From contig JADFAL010000040.1 in NCBI GenBank assembly GCA_015665275.1, forward strand, positions 1-64,000: 64,000 bases of DNA, in the 5' to 3' direction. Under the pieces are notes generated by a model. The model made no database searches. It saw only the letters and a program-made list of their open reading frames with translations, and had not been told where the DNA came from. The position numbers and the translations under genes were made by a program. Every line of letters begins with the position of its first letter. The first letter of the stretch is position 1. Of this stretch, positions 12,402-20,197 are shown one piece after another. Source of the DNA: Flavobacteriales bacterium. Lineage in GTDB: Bacteria; Bacteroidota; Bacteroidia; Flavobacteriales_D; Crocinitomicaceae.

Positions 12402-12917
12402 CTAGGTTTGATCTTGCCCTCCTCTGGGAAATCGATCCAAAGGGGAAGACAGAGCTTCTTCTGACGGAACTTCAACCGGCTTCTCTTTAGCAATAACGAA
12501 TAAGGCAATTGTCCCAATCATCATTAAGAAAAAACCTGAACGAATTGACCCTCCTACGGGAGTTGCTCCCCAACTCGGGCCTCCGATTGAAACCAAGTTG
12601 TAAAGCAGTAGTATGCAATAAATTGGAACCAATGGAACCAATGGAACCAATAGATACTTGTGCCATTTCTTTGTCGTAACTAGAAGAACTAAGGTTATTA
12701 AAAGGATCACAATTATATTGAGAATCCCTCCCATTTGTTCGAATGCCAAATAGGAAGTTTCATAAAGGTATTCATCCGTATCAATTTCAATCGGGAGACT
12801 TGACTCATTCACCTTATCCCATGATACTTCTGTACAAAATGGCGTAAAAACTGCTACAAGAATAAATGCATAACAAAGCGAAAACCAAATCCAGTATTTT
12901 CTGTGAGTTTTATTCAA
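12402..12917 (-). CDS. four-helix membrane protein, function unknown
   Basis: 171 residues with hydrophobic segments near residues 9-26, 65-80, 88-108 and 128-142, and a polar, Pro-rich cytosolic tail. The apparent start is TTG (12915-12917); no ATG precedes the first helix. The extracytoplasmic loop between helices 1 and 2 is acidic (IEIDTDEYLYE). A 9-bp tandem repeat inside the gene encodes repeated Leu-Val-Pro in the third helix. No family is recognised. It is separated from the sigma operon by 129 bp and may be a lone gene. Confidence 0.6.
   Translation of the reverse strand: MNKTHRKYWIWFSLCYAFILVAVFTPFCTEVSWDKVNESSLPIEIDTDEYLYETSYLAFEQMGGILNIIVILLITLVLLVTTKKWHKYLLVPLVPLVPIYCILLLYNLVSIGGPSWGATPVGGSIRSGFFLMMIGTIALFVIAKEKPVEVPSEEALSSPLDRFPRGGQDQT
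12624..12650. repeat. 9-bp tandem repeat, three copies, in frame within a coding region
   Basis: TGGAACCAA occurs three times head to tail. On the coding (minus) strand it reads as repeated Leu-Val-Pro codons in a transmembrane helix of the 12402-12917 gene. Because the unit is a multiple of three, copy changes keep the frame. Confidence 0.85.
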
Positions 12918-12959
12918 TTGTTAGGCTAGATCTTTTTTCAAATTATTAATCTTTTCGGC

Positions 12960-13015
12960 CTCTCGACACTTCGGCAAGCTCAGTACGTCACAGCTCGATG
13001 ACCTTACGTTAAGGT
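12960..13015. repeat. dispersed Bacteroidota intergenic repeat remnant with small hairpin
   Basis: In the spacer 12918-13033, CTCGACACTTCGGCAAGCTCAG (from 12963) resembles the dispersed CTTCGACAAGCTCAG-type palindromic text common between genes in Bacteroidota. It is followed by a perfect small hairpin ACCTTA-CGT-TAAGGT (13001-13015). The shorter phrase GCTCGATGACC (12993-13003) also occurs in the 6216-6475 spacer, at 6363-6373. No promoter or gene is seen. Confidence 0.5.
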
Positions 13016-13033
13016 ACTACAGGCTTCAAAAGC

Positions 13034-13714
13034 TTATGAGTTAGTATCAGAAGTGAACAAGAATTTGTTCGGGGAAATAAGGTTGGTTTTTACCGCATAC
13101 ATCACAATTCCTGCCGTGTTCTTCACCCCAAGTTTCGACATGATGTTCTTTCGATGCGTATTGATGGTGTGAGAACTCAGAAACAACTGATCTGCTATTT
13201 GCGTATTTGTGTTTCCTTCTGCGATTAGCGTGATGATTTCGCTCTCGCGCTTAGAAATAAGTACAGGCTCACACGTGAATGAGTCCAGTTCGATGTCATC
13301 AATATTCAGATTGGCCTCCTGAATAGTTTCTAAAATCTGTCCGCAGAAAAACTTATTCTCCATGGAAGTTTCTTTTACGGCTTCTAGAATCTCAGGGAAA
13401 GAACAATCTTTCTTCACGTAGCTAGTAACTCCGGCACGAAGCGCATCGACCAATACCTGTGCCGATTGTTCGGGAGTAATGGCAAGCATTTTAATTTTCG
13501 AGAACTCTCGCTTGATTACTGCAATGTCGTCGATTTCAAAACCTGCCGACGTAAAATCCATAATGATTACATCTACTTCAAAAGATTCCAGAATTTCCAC
13601 AAGTTCTGGTGAATTAGAGGCTTCTCCCACTATTTCGCATTCCAGTTCCGAATTCAACAAAACGCGAATCCCCAAACGAATTAGTTCATTGGTATCTGCC
13701 AGTACTATCTTCAC
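13034..13714 (-). CDS. NarL/FixJ-type response regulator
   Basis: 226 residues: receiver domain (1-120) with phospho-acceptor Asp53 in IIMDFTS and the conserved lysine in SYVKKDCS, then a LuxR-type HTH (about 150-212; SKRESEIITLIAEGNTNTQI, LFLSSHTINTHRKNIMSKLG). The acidic pair normally at the start of the receiver is reduced to D7-T8, one acid short. No histidine kinase is adjacent, so it is an orphan regulator. The start is a GTG at 13714 preceded by an exact TATATTTG box 30 nt upstream. Regulon unknown. Confidence 0.9.
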   Translation of the reverse strand: MKIVLADTNELIRLGIRVLLNSELECEIVGEASNSPELVEILESFEVDVIIMDFTSAGFEIDDIAVIKREFSKIKMLAITPEQSAQVLVDALRAGVTSYVKKDCSFPEILEAVKETSMENKFFCGQILETIQEANLNIDDIELDSFTCEPVLISKRESEIITLIAEGNTNTQIADQLFLSSHTINTHRKNIMSKLGVKNTAGIVMYAVKTNLISPNKFLFTSDTNS

Positions 13715-13744
13715 TTCACTTATTTAGAATAATTCTAGTTAAGA

Positions 13745-13752
13745 CAAATATA
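13745..13752 (-). promoter_or_regulatory. -7 box TATATTTG for the response regulator gene
   Basis: Minus-strand exact TAnnTTTG, 30 nt before the GTG start at 13714. The expected -33 position falls into the ilvE terminator and shows no TTG, so only half of the promoter is recognisable. Confidence 0.5.
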
Positions 13753-13774
13753 ACGCTCAATCAACTAGCATCAT

Positions 13775-13804
13775 AAAAAAAGCCCCGAAAAAAATCGAGG
13801 CTTT
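13775..13804 (-). terminator. Rho-independent terminator of ilvE
   Basis: On the minus strand AAAGCCTCGA, a six-base T loop and TCGGGGCTTT form a 10-bp stem with one mismatch, running into TTTTTTT at 13781-13775. It lies 15 bp beyond the ilvE stop. The A-rich far side makes it potentially bidirectional. Confidence 0.85.
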
Positions 13805-13819
13805 ATGAACATATCTTCG

Positions 13820-14890
13820 TTAGAATCTCAGCATCCAATTGAAATCGTCTTCAATGGCGCCTGTTTTCAAGTCTCTTAGGTACTTTCCGATTTTATTTGA
13901 TATCGTTCTAGTCTCAATTTCTGGAAGCTCAAACATCTCATCGCGGAATCCAATTTTAGCAATGGGAGCGATCGTAGCCGCTGTTCCTGCACCGAAGGCA
14001 TCTGTCAATTTTCCATCACGTGCAGCTTGAACAACTTCTTCTACTGTTACTTTTCTTTCCTCTACGGTAACTCCCCAACTCTCTGCAACTTGAACTACAG
14101 ACCGCTTGGTAACACCTCTTAGGATAGTATCAGTATCTTCTGCTGGCGTAATCAACTTGCCATCGATTTCGAACACGATGTTCATTGTTCCAGACTCCTC
14201 AATGTACTTGTGCTCTTTTGCGTCTGTCCAAACCAACTGATGAAATCCATTTTCTTGCGCCAATTTCGCAGGATACAGAGAAGCTGCATAATTACCCGCA
14301 GTCTTAGCTCGTCCAACTCCACCTTCCGCAGCGCGTGTATAATATTCCTCAATCTTCACGTTTACTGGATTCGAGTAATACGCTCCAACTGGACACGTGA
14401 AAATCACAAATTTGTAATTGTCTGATGGCTTGATTCCAATAAAGTCATCCGTAGCGAACAAGAATGGACGAACATACAAGGAATACCCTTCTTTCTCTGG
14501 AACCCAATCACGATCAACATCTACAGTTCTCGTAATTAACTCCGTGAACATTCCTTCTGGCAAGGTTGGCATACACATACGCTCGCAAGACTCAGCAAAA
14601 CGCTTCTCGTTCATATCCGGTCTGAATACCATAACATCGCCATTTTCAGCGCGGTATGCTTTCATTCCTTCAAATATCGATTGTCCGTAGTGGATCGCTG
14701 AAGTTGCAGGGTGCAATGATAAATCTCCGAATGGCATAATTTCAGGCTCTTGCCATGCACCATCTTTGTAATCCATTACCAACATATGATCGGAGAACAC
14801 TTTACCGAACGGCAAGTTTTCCCAATCCACCTCTGTAATTCTAGAATGCTGTGTCTTGTTGATTTTTATGGAAATAGTGTCTTTAATCAT
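13820..14890 (-). CDS. ilvE: branched-chain amino acid aminotransferase
   Basis: PLP enzyme of fold type IV that interconverts valine, leucine and isoleucine with their keto acids. The 356 residues match the long (type II) form. The PLP lysine is Lys196 in GVGRAKTAGNYAAS; the substrate-side blocks EESGTMNIVFEIDG and DTILRGVTKRSV are intact. It has its own promoter (TTG, 20 nt, TATCTTTG) 17 nt before the ATG and a strong terminator just after the stop, so it is monocistronic. It is divergent from recQ. Confidence 0.96.
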   Translation of the reverse strand: MIKDTISIKINKTQHSRITEVDWENLPFGKVFSDHMLVMDYKDGAWQEPEIMPFGDLSLHPATSAIHYGQSIFEGMKAYRAENGDVMVFRPDMNEKRFAESCERMCMPTLPEGMFTELITRTVDVDRDWVPEKEGYSLYVRPFLFATDDFIGIKPSDNYKFVIFTCPVGAYYSNPVNVKIEEYYTRAAEGGVGRAKTAGNYAASLYPAKLAQENGFHQLVWTDAKEHKYIEESGTMNIVFEIDGKLITPAEDTDTILRGVTKRSVVQVAESWGVTVEERKVTVEEVVQAARDGKLTDAFGAGTAATIAPIAKIGFRDEMFELPEIETRTISNKIGKYLRDLKTGAIEDDFNWMLRF

Positions 14891-14907
14891 ACCCTTGAAA
14901 TGTGGTG

Positions 14908-14938
14908 CAAAGATACTGAGATTCTCCTATTAATGCAA
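14908..14938 (-). promoter_or_regulatory. ilvE promoter
   Basis: Minus strand: TTG at 14938-14936, 20 nt spacer, exact -7 box TATCTTTG at 14915-14908, 17 nt before the ilvE ATG. It fits the Bacteroidota sigma-A consensus closely. Confidence 0.75.
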
Positions 14939-14945
14939 TAGGGTA

Positions 14946-14979
14946 TTGATTTTCACCTTTTTTTTATTTGTTAGCTTTG
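14946..14979 (+). promoter_or_regulatory. recQ promoter
   Basis: TTG at 14946-14948, 23 nt spacer, exact -7 box TAGCTTTG at 14972-14979, ending 16 nt before the presumed TTG start of recQ. Its -33 region overlaps that of the divergent ilvE promoter. Confidence 0.6.
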
Positions 14980-14995
14980 ATCCCATAGCATTGAT

Positions 14996-16867
14996 TTGGA
15001 GAAAAGTCGCGAGATACTGCAAAAAATGTGGGGTTATTCAACCTTTCGGCCGCTACAAGAAGAGATTGTTGATAGCGTTATATACGGGCACGACACTCTG
15101 GCCATTCTTCCTACGGGTGGAGGTAAATCCGTTTGTTTTCAAGTTCCGGGATTGGCACTGGACGGTATTACTTTGGTGATTTCGCCGCTGATCGCCCTAA
15201 TGCAAGATCAAGTAAATCAACTAGAACAGCGAGGTATTCGTGCAGCATTGATCTCCAGCGGACTTTCGTACAGAGAAATTGATATTGCCCTTGACAATGC
15301 TCGATTCGGGAATACGAAGTTTCTCTATACGTCACCCGAGCGATTGAAATCAGACCTTTTCATTGAGCGCTTCAAGCGAATGAACGTAGGATTGATTGTC
15401 GTTGACGAAGCACATTGCATTTCGGAGTGGGGACACGATTTCCGCCCTTCGTATAGAGATATTGCAGAAATTCGAGCCCATCACCCCAACACTCCTTTGA
15501 TTGCTGTTACCGCCTCTGCCACCCAAAAGGTTAAAGAGGACATCGTTTCGAAATTGGAATTAAAGCAACCGAAGGAATTTGCAGGTTCTTTGGAGCGGAA
15601 AAACATTCTATACAGCCTTCACAATGCCGAAAATAAAATCCAACGGGTTTTAGAACACTGCCGAAAGCATCCTAATGAGACAGGAATTGTTTACTGTCAA
15701 ACGCGCAGAAGCGTTAAGGAAGTTGTTACGCAATTGCGAGCGCACAAAATTCCGGCGGGGATCTATCACGGAGGCATGTCTTCCGAAGATCGCAGCTATA
15801 TGCTCGATGAATGGATGCAGGATCGCCTAAAAATAATGGTGGCAACGAATGCCTTCGGAATGGGAATCGATAAATCAGATGTAAGATTCGTTCTACACTA
15901 TGAATTGCCCAACAATCTCGAAGCCTATTATCAGGAAGCTGGACGCGCCGGTCGTGATGGCCAACCGTCTGAGGCTATTGGATTTTGGAACGATCGCGAT
16001 ATTTCCATCATGGAAGAAAGGCTGGTTGCGCAATACCCGCCAAAAGAACGAATTAAAACAATTTACAACGCCATTTGTAATTACTTGCAGGTTGCCATTG
16101 GTTCAGGAAAGGACGAAACCTATCCTTTTAACTTGCCTGCTTTTGCGAATACATTTGAAGTGTCGGCCAGTGAGGCATATTATGCTTTGCGCATTCTTCA
16201 ACTCAACGAAACACTTGGTTTTACGGAATCCAGCTTCTTCCCTACCCGGTTGCGGATAATTGTTGGCAATAAAGCTTTGTATACCTTCCAAGTTGCTCAC
16301 GACACCTTAGCCCCGTTGATTACCTTATTGACGCGAAGCTACCCTGGAGTATTCGATCGATTCACCACCTTACACGAAGGAAAATTGTCCAAGCGTCTAA
16401 AAATTTCAGAAAACGAACTGCGAAAGCATCTGGAGCGCCTGGAGCAATACGGTGTTATCGACGTTCAGTTTCAATCGAACTTGCCGAAGATTACATTTCT
16501 ACAGGAACGCATCGCTGATACTCAATTGACGTTAAGGCCGTCCGTCTACTTACATAAGAAAGAACGCGAAGAATTGAAATTGCAATCCTTGATTGAATTC
16601 GTGCGATCTGAGGAATGTCGCTCTAAATTAATTTCTAATTATTTCGGATCAGAGGGCAGAGATTGTGGTATTTGTGACAATTGCTTGCGTCAGGAGTTTG
16701 ATTCAAAATCCTTGCACGAGATCATTCTGGCCAAGCTCCCGAATTCATTCGCACAATTGGAACAAGAGATCCCCGCATCGAAAGATCTGCTTCAATTAGC
16801 TATTAGAGCAATGATGCACGATGATGTGATTTATTATGAGGAAGGAACTTACTTCAAAGCAAAATGA
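14996..16867 (+). CDS. recQ: ATP-dependent DNA helicase RecQ
   Basis: 3'-5' superfamily 2 helicase for recombination and repair. 623 residues: motif 0 FRPLQEEIV, Walker A TGGGKS (40-45), DEAH (137-140), and motif VI YQEAGRAGRDGQP. A winged-helix region follows, and a four-cysteine zinc site (CRSKLISNYFGSEGRDCGIC, then DNC) lies near the C-terminus. That places the zinc site after the wing, as in one of the RecQ subtypes I associate with Bacteroidota; no HRDC domain is visible. No ATG is in frame before the conserved region, so TTG at 14996 is the likely start (an ATT two codons earlier is the only alternative). Confidence 0.93.
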   Translation: MEKSREILQKMWGYSTFRPLQEEIVDSVIYGHDTLAILPTGGGKSVCFQVPGLALDGITLVISPLIALMQDQVNQLEQRGIRAALISSGLSYREIDIALDNARFGNTKFLYTSPERLKSDLFIERFKRMNVGLIVVDEAHCISEWGHDFRPSYRDIAEIRAHHPNTPLIAVTASATQKVKEDIVSKLELKQPKEFAGSLERKNILYSLHNAENKIQRVLEHCRKHPNETGIVYCQTRRSVKEVVTQLRAHKIPAGIYHGGMSSEDRSYMLDEWMQDRLKIMVATNAFGMGIDKSDVRFVLHYELPNNLEAYYQEAGRAGRDGQPSEAIGFWNDRDISIMEERLVAQYPPKERIKTIYNAICNYLQVAIGSGKDETYPFNLPAFANTFEVSASEAYYALRILQLNETLGFTESSFFPTRLRIIVGNKALYTFQVAHDTLAPLITLLTRSYPGVFDRFTTLHEGKLSKRLKISENELRKHLERLEQYGVIDVQFQSNLPKITFLQERIADTQLTLRPSVYLHKKEREELKLQSLIEFVRSEECRSKLISNYFGSEGRDCGICDNCLRQEFDSKSLHEIILAKLPNSFAQLEQEIPASKDLLQLAIRAMMHDDVIYYEEGTYFKAK

Positions 16868-17064
16868 ATTATGCTTTGAAAGTTATGAGTTGAGCTTTGG
16901 AGTGTTGAATAATCAATAAGGAATATTGAATTAGGGATATAACGATGGCTGAGGCTATCGAAGCCGGAGTTGTGAATTATCAATTCACCCCTTCTTGACC
17001 TTGAGTAATTTCGCCACAACTAGGAATTAACGAAAGAAAATCTAGCGACTCATAAAGACAAGTA
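16868..17064. repeat. spacer with AT-rich junk and a dispersed palindrome
   Basis: No gene is visible. The left half has AATAATCAATAAGGAATATTGAATT-like text typical of decayed Flavobacteriia intergenic repeats. GGCTGAGGCTATCGAAGCC at 16947-16965 is an 18/19 match to the reverse complement of 61150-61168 downstream of acs, so the two are copies of one dispersed element. Confidence 0.6.
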
Positions 17065-17868
17065 TTATTCTCCTTTAATCATCCCTTTCAAATCGTGTAC
17101 TTCTTTCTGAAGTGACTTTATGGATTGCGACAGTCCACTATCATCCATGCGCACTTCTGGGAGTTCCGGTGAGATATAATTCACGAATTTCCAGATTTCA
17201 AGAATGTCGTTGGCATGAACTGTATAGGGCTCATAGAAGGTATTGGTGGAGCACAATTGGAAGGATTGCTCCGAACTTAACAAATTGTGCAGTACTTTGA
17301 ATACGATTCCCTCATCTTTGGTTACCACAATACACGGGGTTCCGTTTCGGATAGACATCCAGTTCTGAACGAATTCACCTATCACAAAGGAGCCTTCAAC
17401 TACAGGAGGCATTGAATCTCCTTTTATGGGAAACGAACGGTATTTACGGTCTTTTGAAAGGAAGGGTAAGTGAAATGTTGGCAATACTTTTATGTAATCA
17501 GGATCGGCATAGCCTGCTGTGTAACCAGCACTTGCTTTCAAAGGAACCAATTCAATCAGCTCGTCATTGTTTGCATCAACTGTAGATGTCAAAACGCGCA
17601 ACTTCTGCCCCTTAACATCGGCGTGTAATCCTTGATCTACCCGCTTCCAATCACTCTCTTTAAACGTAGAAAGATCCTTGCGCACAAGGTCGTCGATTGT
17701 TACTTTGTAATAGTCGCTGAACAATACCAAACTCTCGAGATTCGGTTGCGCAACTCCATTCTCATAACCAGAGTATGAACTCCTTGTAAGTTCGAGATCC
17801 GTCGCCACCTCTTCCTGAGATTTCTTCAATCGATTTCTTAAAAGCTTTAAATTTTTTCCGATTTCCAT
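17065..17868 (-). CDS. XRE-type regulator with LexA-like S24 domain
   Basis: 267 residues. N-terminal HTH_3 (6-62, KKSQEEVATDLELTRSSYSG), a linker, then an S24 peptidase-like domain with Ser152 in KGDSMPP and Lys191 in VFKVLHN, the expected Ser-Lys dyad of LexA and phage CI relatives. A TAGY segment at 117-120 could be a cleavage loop. In Bacteroidota such free-standing regulators are common outside prophages, and no phage genes are near. A promoter (TTG, 20 nt, TATTTTCG) lies 24 nt upstream. Targets are unknown. Confidence 0.87.
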   Translation of the reverse strand: MEIGKNLKLLRNRLKKSQEEVATDLELTRSSYSGYENGVAQPNLESLVLFSDYYKVTIDDLVRKDLSTFKESDWKRVDQGLHADVKGQKLRVLTSTVDANNDELIELVPLKASAGYTAGYADPDYIKVLPTFHLPFLSKDRKYRSFPIKGDSMPPVVEGSFVIGEFVQNWMSIRNGTPCIVVTKDEGIVFKVLHNLLSSEQSFQLCSTNTFYEPYTVHANDILEIWKFVNYISPELPEVRMDDSGLSQSIKSLQKEVHDLKGMIKGE

Positions 17869-17892
17869 ACCAAATTTGACCTATTAATAAAT

Positions 17893-17923
17893 CGAAAATA
17901 ACAACTTCTTAGAAATTAAACAA
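17893..17923 (-). promoter_or_regulatory. promoter of the S24-type regulator
   Basis: Minus strand TTG at 17923-17921, 20 nt spacer, TATTTTCG at 17900-17893 (one mismatch to TAnnTTTG), 24 nt before the ATG. Confidence 0.5.
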
Positions 17924-17937
17924 GTATTGATCAATAT

Positions 17938-18816
17938 TTAATCATTTAGATACTCTCTAGTTTGGATCGGAGACCCAATGAACTTGGCGTAAACATACGA
18001 GAATTTAGCACCAAGGAATAAAATTTGGGAAGAATAATACACCCACACCAAAATAACAAGAAAGGTTCCGGCAACGCCTCCTTCTGAAGCAAAGAAATAA
18101 TTCGCGAGATAGAACTTAATAAGTAGTTGTCCGAGGTACAAGAAAATCCCGGTAACAATACCTCCCGTAATTGCTACTTTCCAGCGAACTACCCCATCGT
18201 GCAAGTATTTAAAGATAAAAGTAAATACAATAAAATTCAATAGCACTGGAAGCATGTGATGTGCAAATCCAGAGAACAACCAACTAATAAATGCATTGTC
18301 GGAGAAATAGGTTTCTTCCAAACTGAGTACCAGCGTTTCAAGGAAATAAAGGGCGATAATAATGGAGGTCATGGCGCCAATCACCAGCATTGATACCAAG
18401 CGAAAAATAATGTTTCGAACAATTTTCTTTCTGCGTCCTAATTTGCGTTTGTCCAAATCATAAAACTCCATCATGCTTCGCTTCAAGGAATTCAGAATAG
18501 CCGTGGAGGATAGCATCAAAGCAATTACACCTATGGTTTTAAGCGCAAAGCTTCCGGTTAAATCGACCTGGCCAAGAAATTCGATAATTCCACCTACATC
18601 CTTGATTCCGACATTTTCATGCAGAAGTTCACTAATTATTTCCTGCATCGTGTCTTGCCCGACCCAACTTCCAAAGAAGGTTACGCTCAAATACAGAATG
18701 GGAATTAAGGCCATTATGGCATAGTACGAAAGAGCCGCACCATGATGTAGCGGATGCTCTCGGGTGAATTCAACCACCGTTGTTTTTAACAAACTTCCAA
18801 GTTCGCGTAAGGTCAT
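17938..18816 (-). CDS. YihY/BrkB family inner-membrane protein
   Basis: 292 residues with six hydrophobic helices and the family blocks HGAALSYYAIMALIPILYLS near the N-terminus and GSFALKTIGVIALMLSSTAI in the middle. The family was once misnamed ribonuclease BN; it is an integral membrane protein of uncertain transport or permeability function. The ATG overlaps the end of the ABC ATPase gene by four bases (ATGA), which is an unusual partnership. Confidence 0.88.
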   Translation of the reverse strand: MTLRELGSLLKTTVVEFTREHPLHHGAALSYYAIMALIPILYLSVTFFGSWVGQDTMQEIISELLHENVGIKDVGGIIEFLGQVDLTGSFALKTIGVIALMLSSTAILNSLKRSMMEFYDLDKRKLGRRKKIVRNIIFRLVSMLVIGAMTSIIIALYFLETLVLSLEETYFSDNAFISWLFSGFAHHMLPVLLNFIVFTFIFKYLHDGVVRWKVAITGGIVTGIFLYLGQLLIKFYLANYFFASEGGVAGTFLVILVWVYYSSQILFLGAKFSYVYAKFIGSPIQTREYLND

Positions 18817-19733
18817 GAGCGTTTGTGAATTCGAATAGCTTCTATATCCTCCAGCGATTTGCTCGAAGAAAGTACGATGCGTTCGTTCGTTTCAGTGGAA
18901 AAGTAGTTAAATACCACGACGCCCGTATCAAAACAAGACTCAAATTTGATTAAAATATTGGGGGACTCCACGGAATATTCAGACGGTCGAAAAAGAATTT
19001 CCTCTCCATTTACCTTCATCGTATTCACCATTCCCATTAGAGCCGCTTGGCGCTCGGTTTTAGGGTGGTAATACATCTCGTTTGCCGGAGCGATTCGTTG
19101 AATAGCACCATCAGATAAGTGCATCACCTCATCTACAAAACCCATCATTTCTGCACCGTCATGAGAAACCAATACAATGGCTGTCTTCCGAACTTCGTTC
19201 AAAGATTTCAAATACGCCATCACTTTCAAGCGGAGGCGTTGATCCAAATGAACGAATGGCTCATCCAACAATAAATATCTGGGTTCGCATGCCAATGCTC
19301 GGGCAATGGATACACGCTGTTGCTCTCCTCCAGAAATCCAACGTACCTGTCGGTCACTTAGATGACCAATCTCAAGTAGATCAAGCATTTCCTTCACCAG
19401 AACCGATTGATCCTCTTTTGGCAAGTGCAATACTTTCTCTTTGATATTTTCTGCTACTGTGTGAAAGGTATCCAATTCGAAATCCTGATTCACCAATTGA
19501 ATTTCCTCGTAACCTGGAACCAATTTATCTGTAGGCCCAATGATTTTCTTACTGTCTAGCGAAACCTCTCCTTCAACCACATCCAGAAAACCAGAAATAG
19601 CTTTCAATAAGGTTGTTTTTCCTGCTCCACTATCTCCGATAATACCCAGTAATTTTCCTTCAGGCAATTCAAATGAAACATTGCGCAGCACCCAGTCGTC
19701 ACGAAGAACTCCTATGTTCTCTGCGCGAATCAT
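18813..19733 (-). CDS. ABC transporter ATP-binding protein without a visible permease
   Basis: 306 residues. Walker A GDSGAGKTT (33-41), Q-loop in IQLVNQDF, signature ISGGEQQRVS, Walker B YLLLDEP and the switch His in LVSHDG are all intact, so ATP hydrolysis is expected. The C-terminal 75 residues (from about 230, FRPSEYSVESPNI) look like the TOBE-like domain of ferric, polyamine or sulfate importers. No permease or binding protein is nearby; four-base ATGA overlaps tie it to an unknown 143-residue protein upstream and to the BrkB-family protein downstream. Confidence 0.87.
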   Translation of the reverse strand: MIRAENIGVLRDDWVLRNVSFELPEGKLLGIIGDSGAGKTTLLKAISGFLDVVEGEVSLDSKKIIGPTDKLVPGYEEIQLVNQDFELDTFHTVAENIKEKVLHLPKEDQSVLVKEMLDLLEIGHLSDRQVRWISGGEQQRVSIARALACEPRYLLLDEPFVHLDQRLRLKVMAYLKSLNEVRKTAIVLVSHDGAEMMGFVDEVMHLSDGAIQRIAPANEMYYHPKTERQAALMGMVNTMKVNGEEILFRPSEYSVESPNILIKFESCFDTGVVVFNYFSTETNERIVLSSSKSLEDIEAIRIHKRS

Positions 19734-20161
19734 TCAGTTGTGATCAATGATTTAGGGAAATAACGAGAGGCAATGTAAATTCCCGTAACTGGGTTGGCTA
19801 AGGGCTCCTCCCCTTTCAGAAATGCCTCCAATACGATTTCATCATCGTTCTCCTGAATGGAATACGAGTCGAGCAAAACCTCGGAACAACCAACCACGGC
19901 AACCGGTGCATCTCTATCCATCAAATAAAACAATCGCATATCGGCTATTTCCTCAGTGAAGGGGGCATCACCGTTCTTTCCTTGCAATGGGTACACTTCG
20001 TAATCGCGAGAGTCTACTTTCGTGACCTTGGTTTTAATCGCAAATTCATCTTCCCACAAATACAAACGATTCAATTCAGAAGGCTCGCCGTTGTTGTGTT
20101 CGTCAGCGTGCTCCTGTGAAAAGTGATCATTCAGTAAATAAAAATGGATACGACAGGTCAT
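19730..20161 (-). CDS. hypothetical protein, first gene of the ABC/BrkB operon
   Basis: 143 residues, cytosolic, acidic, without signal peptide, helices or recognised motifs. The alternating hydrophobic text (MRLFYLMDRDAPVAVVGCSE) suggests an alpha/beta or beta-rich fold. Its stop overlaps the ABC ATPase start as ATGA, so it is cotranslated with that gene. Unknown function; coupling suggests a regulatory or accessory role for the ATPase. Confidence 0.6.
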   Translation of the reverse strand: MTCRIHFYLLNDHFSQEHADEHNNGEPSELNRLYLWEDEFAIKTKVTKVDSRDYEVYPLQGKNGDAPFTEEIADMRLFYLMDRDAPVAVVGCSEVLLDSYSIQENDDEIVLEAFLKGEEPLANPVTGIYIASRYFPKSLITTE

Positions 20162-20197
20162 AATTGCAATTTGCAGGCAAAAGTACCAACTTTAAAC

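Noticed and set aside
17065-17868. S24-type repressor as a prophage marker
   Set aside because: No integrase, structural or lysis genes nearby, and such regulators are common core genes in Bacteroidota.
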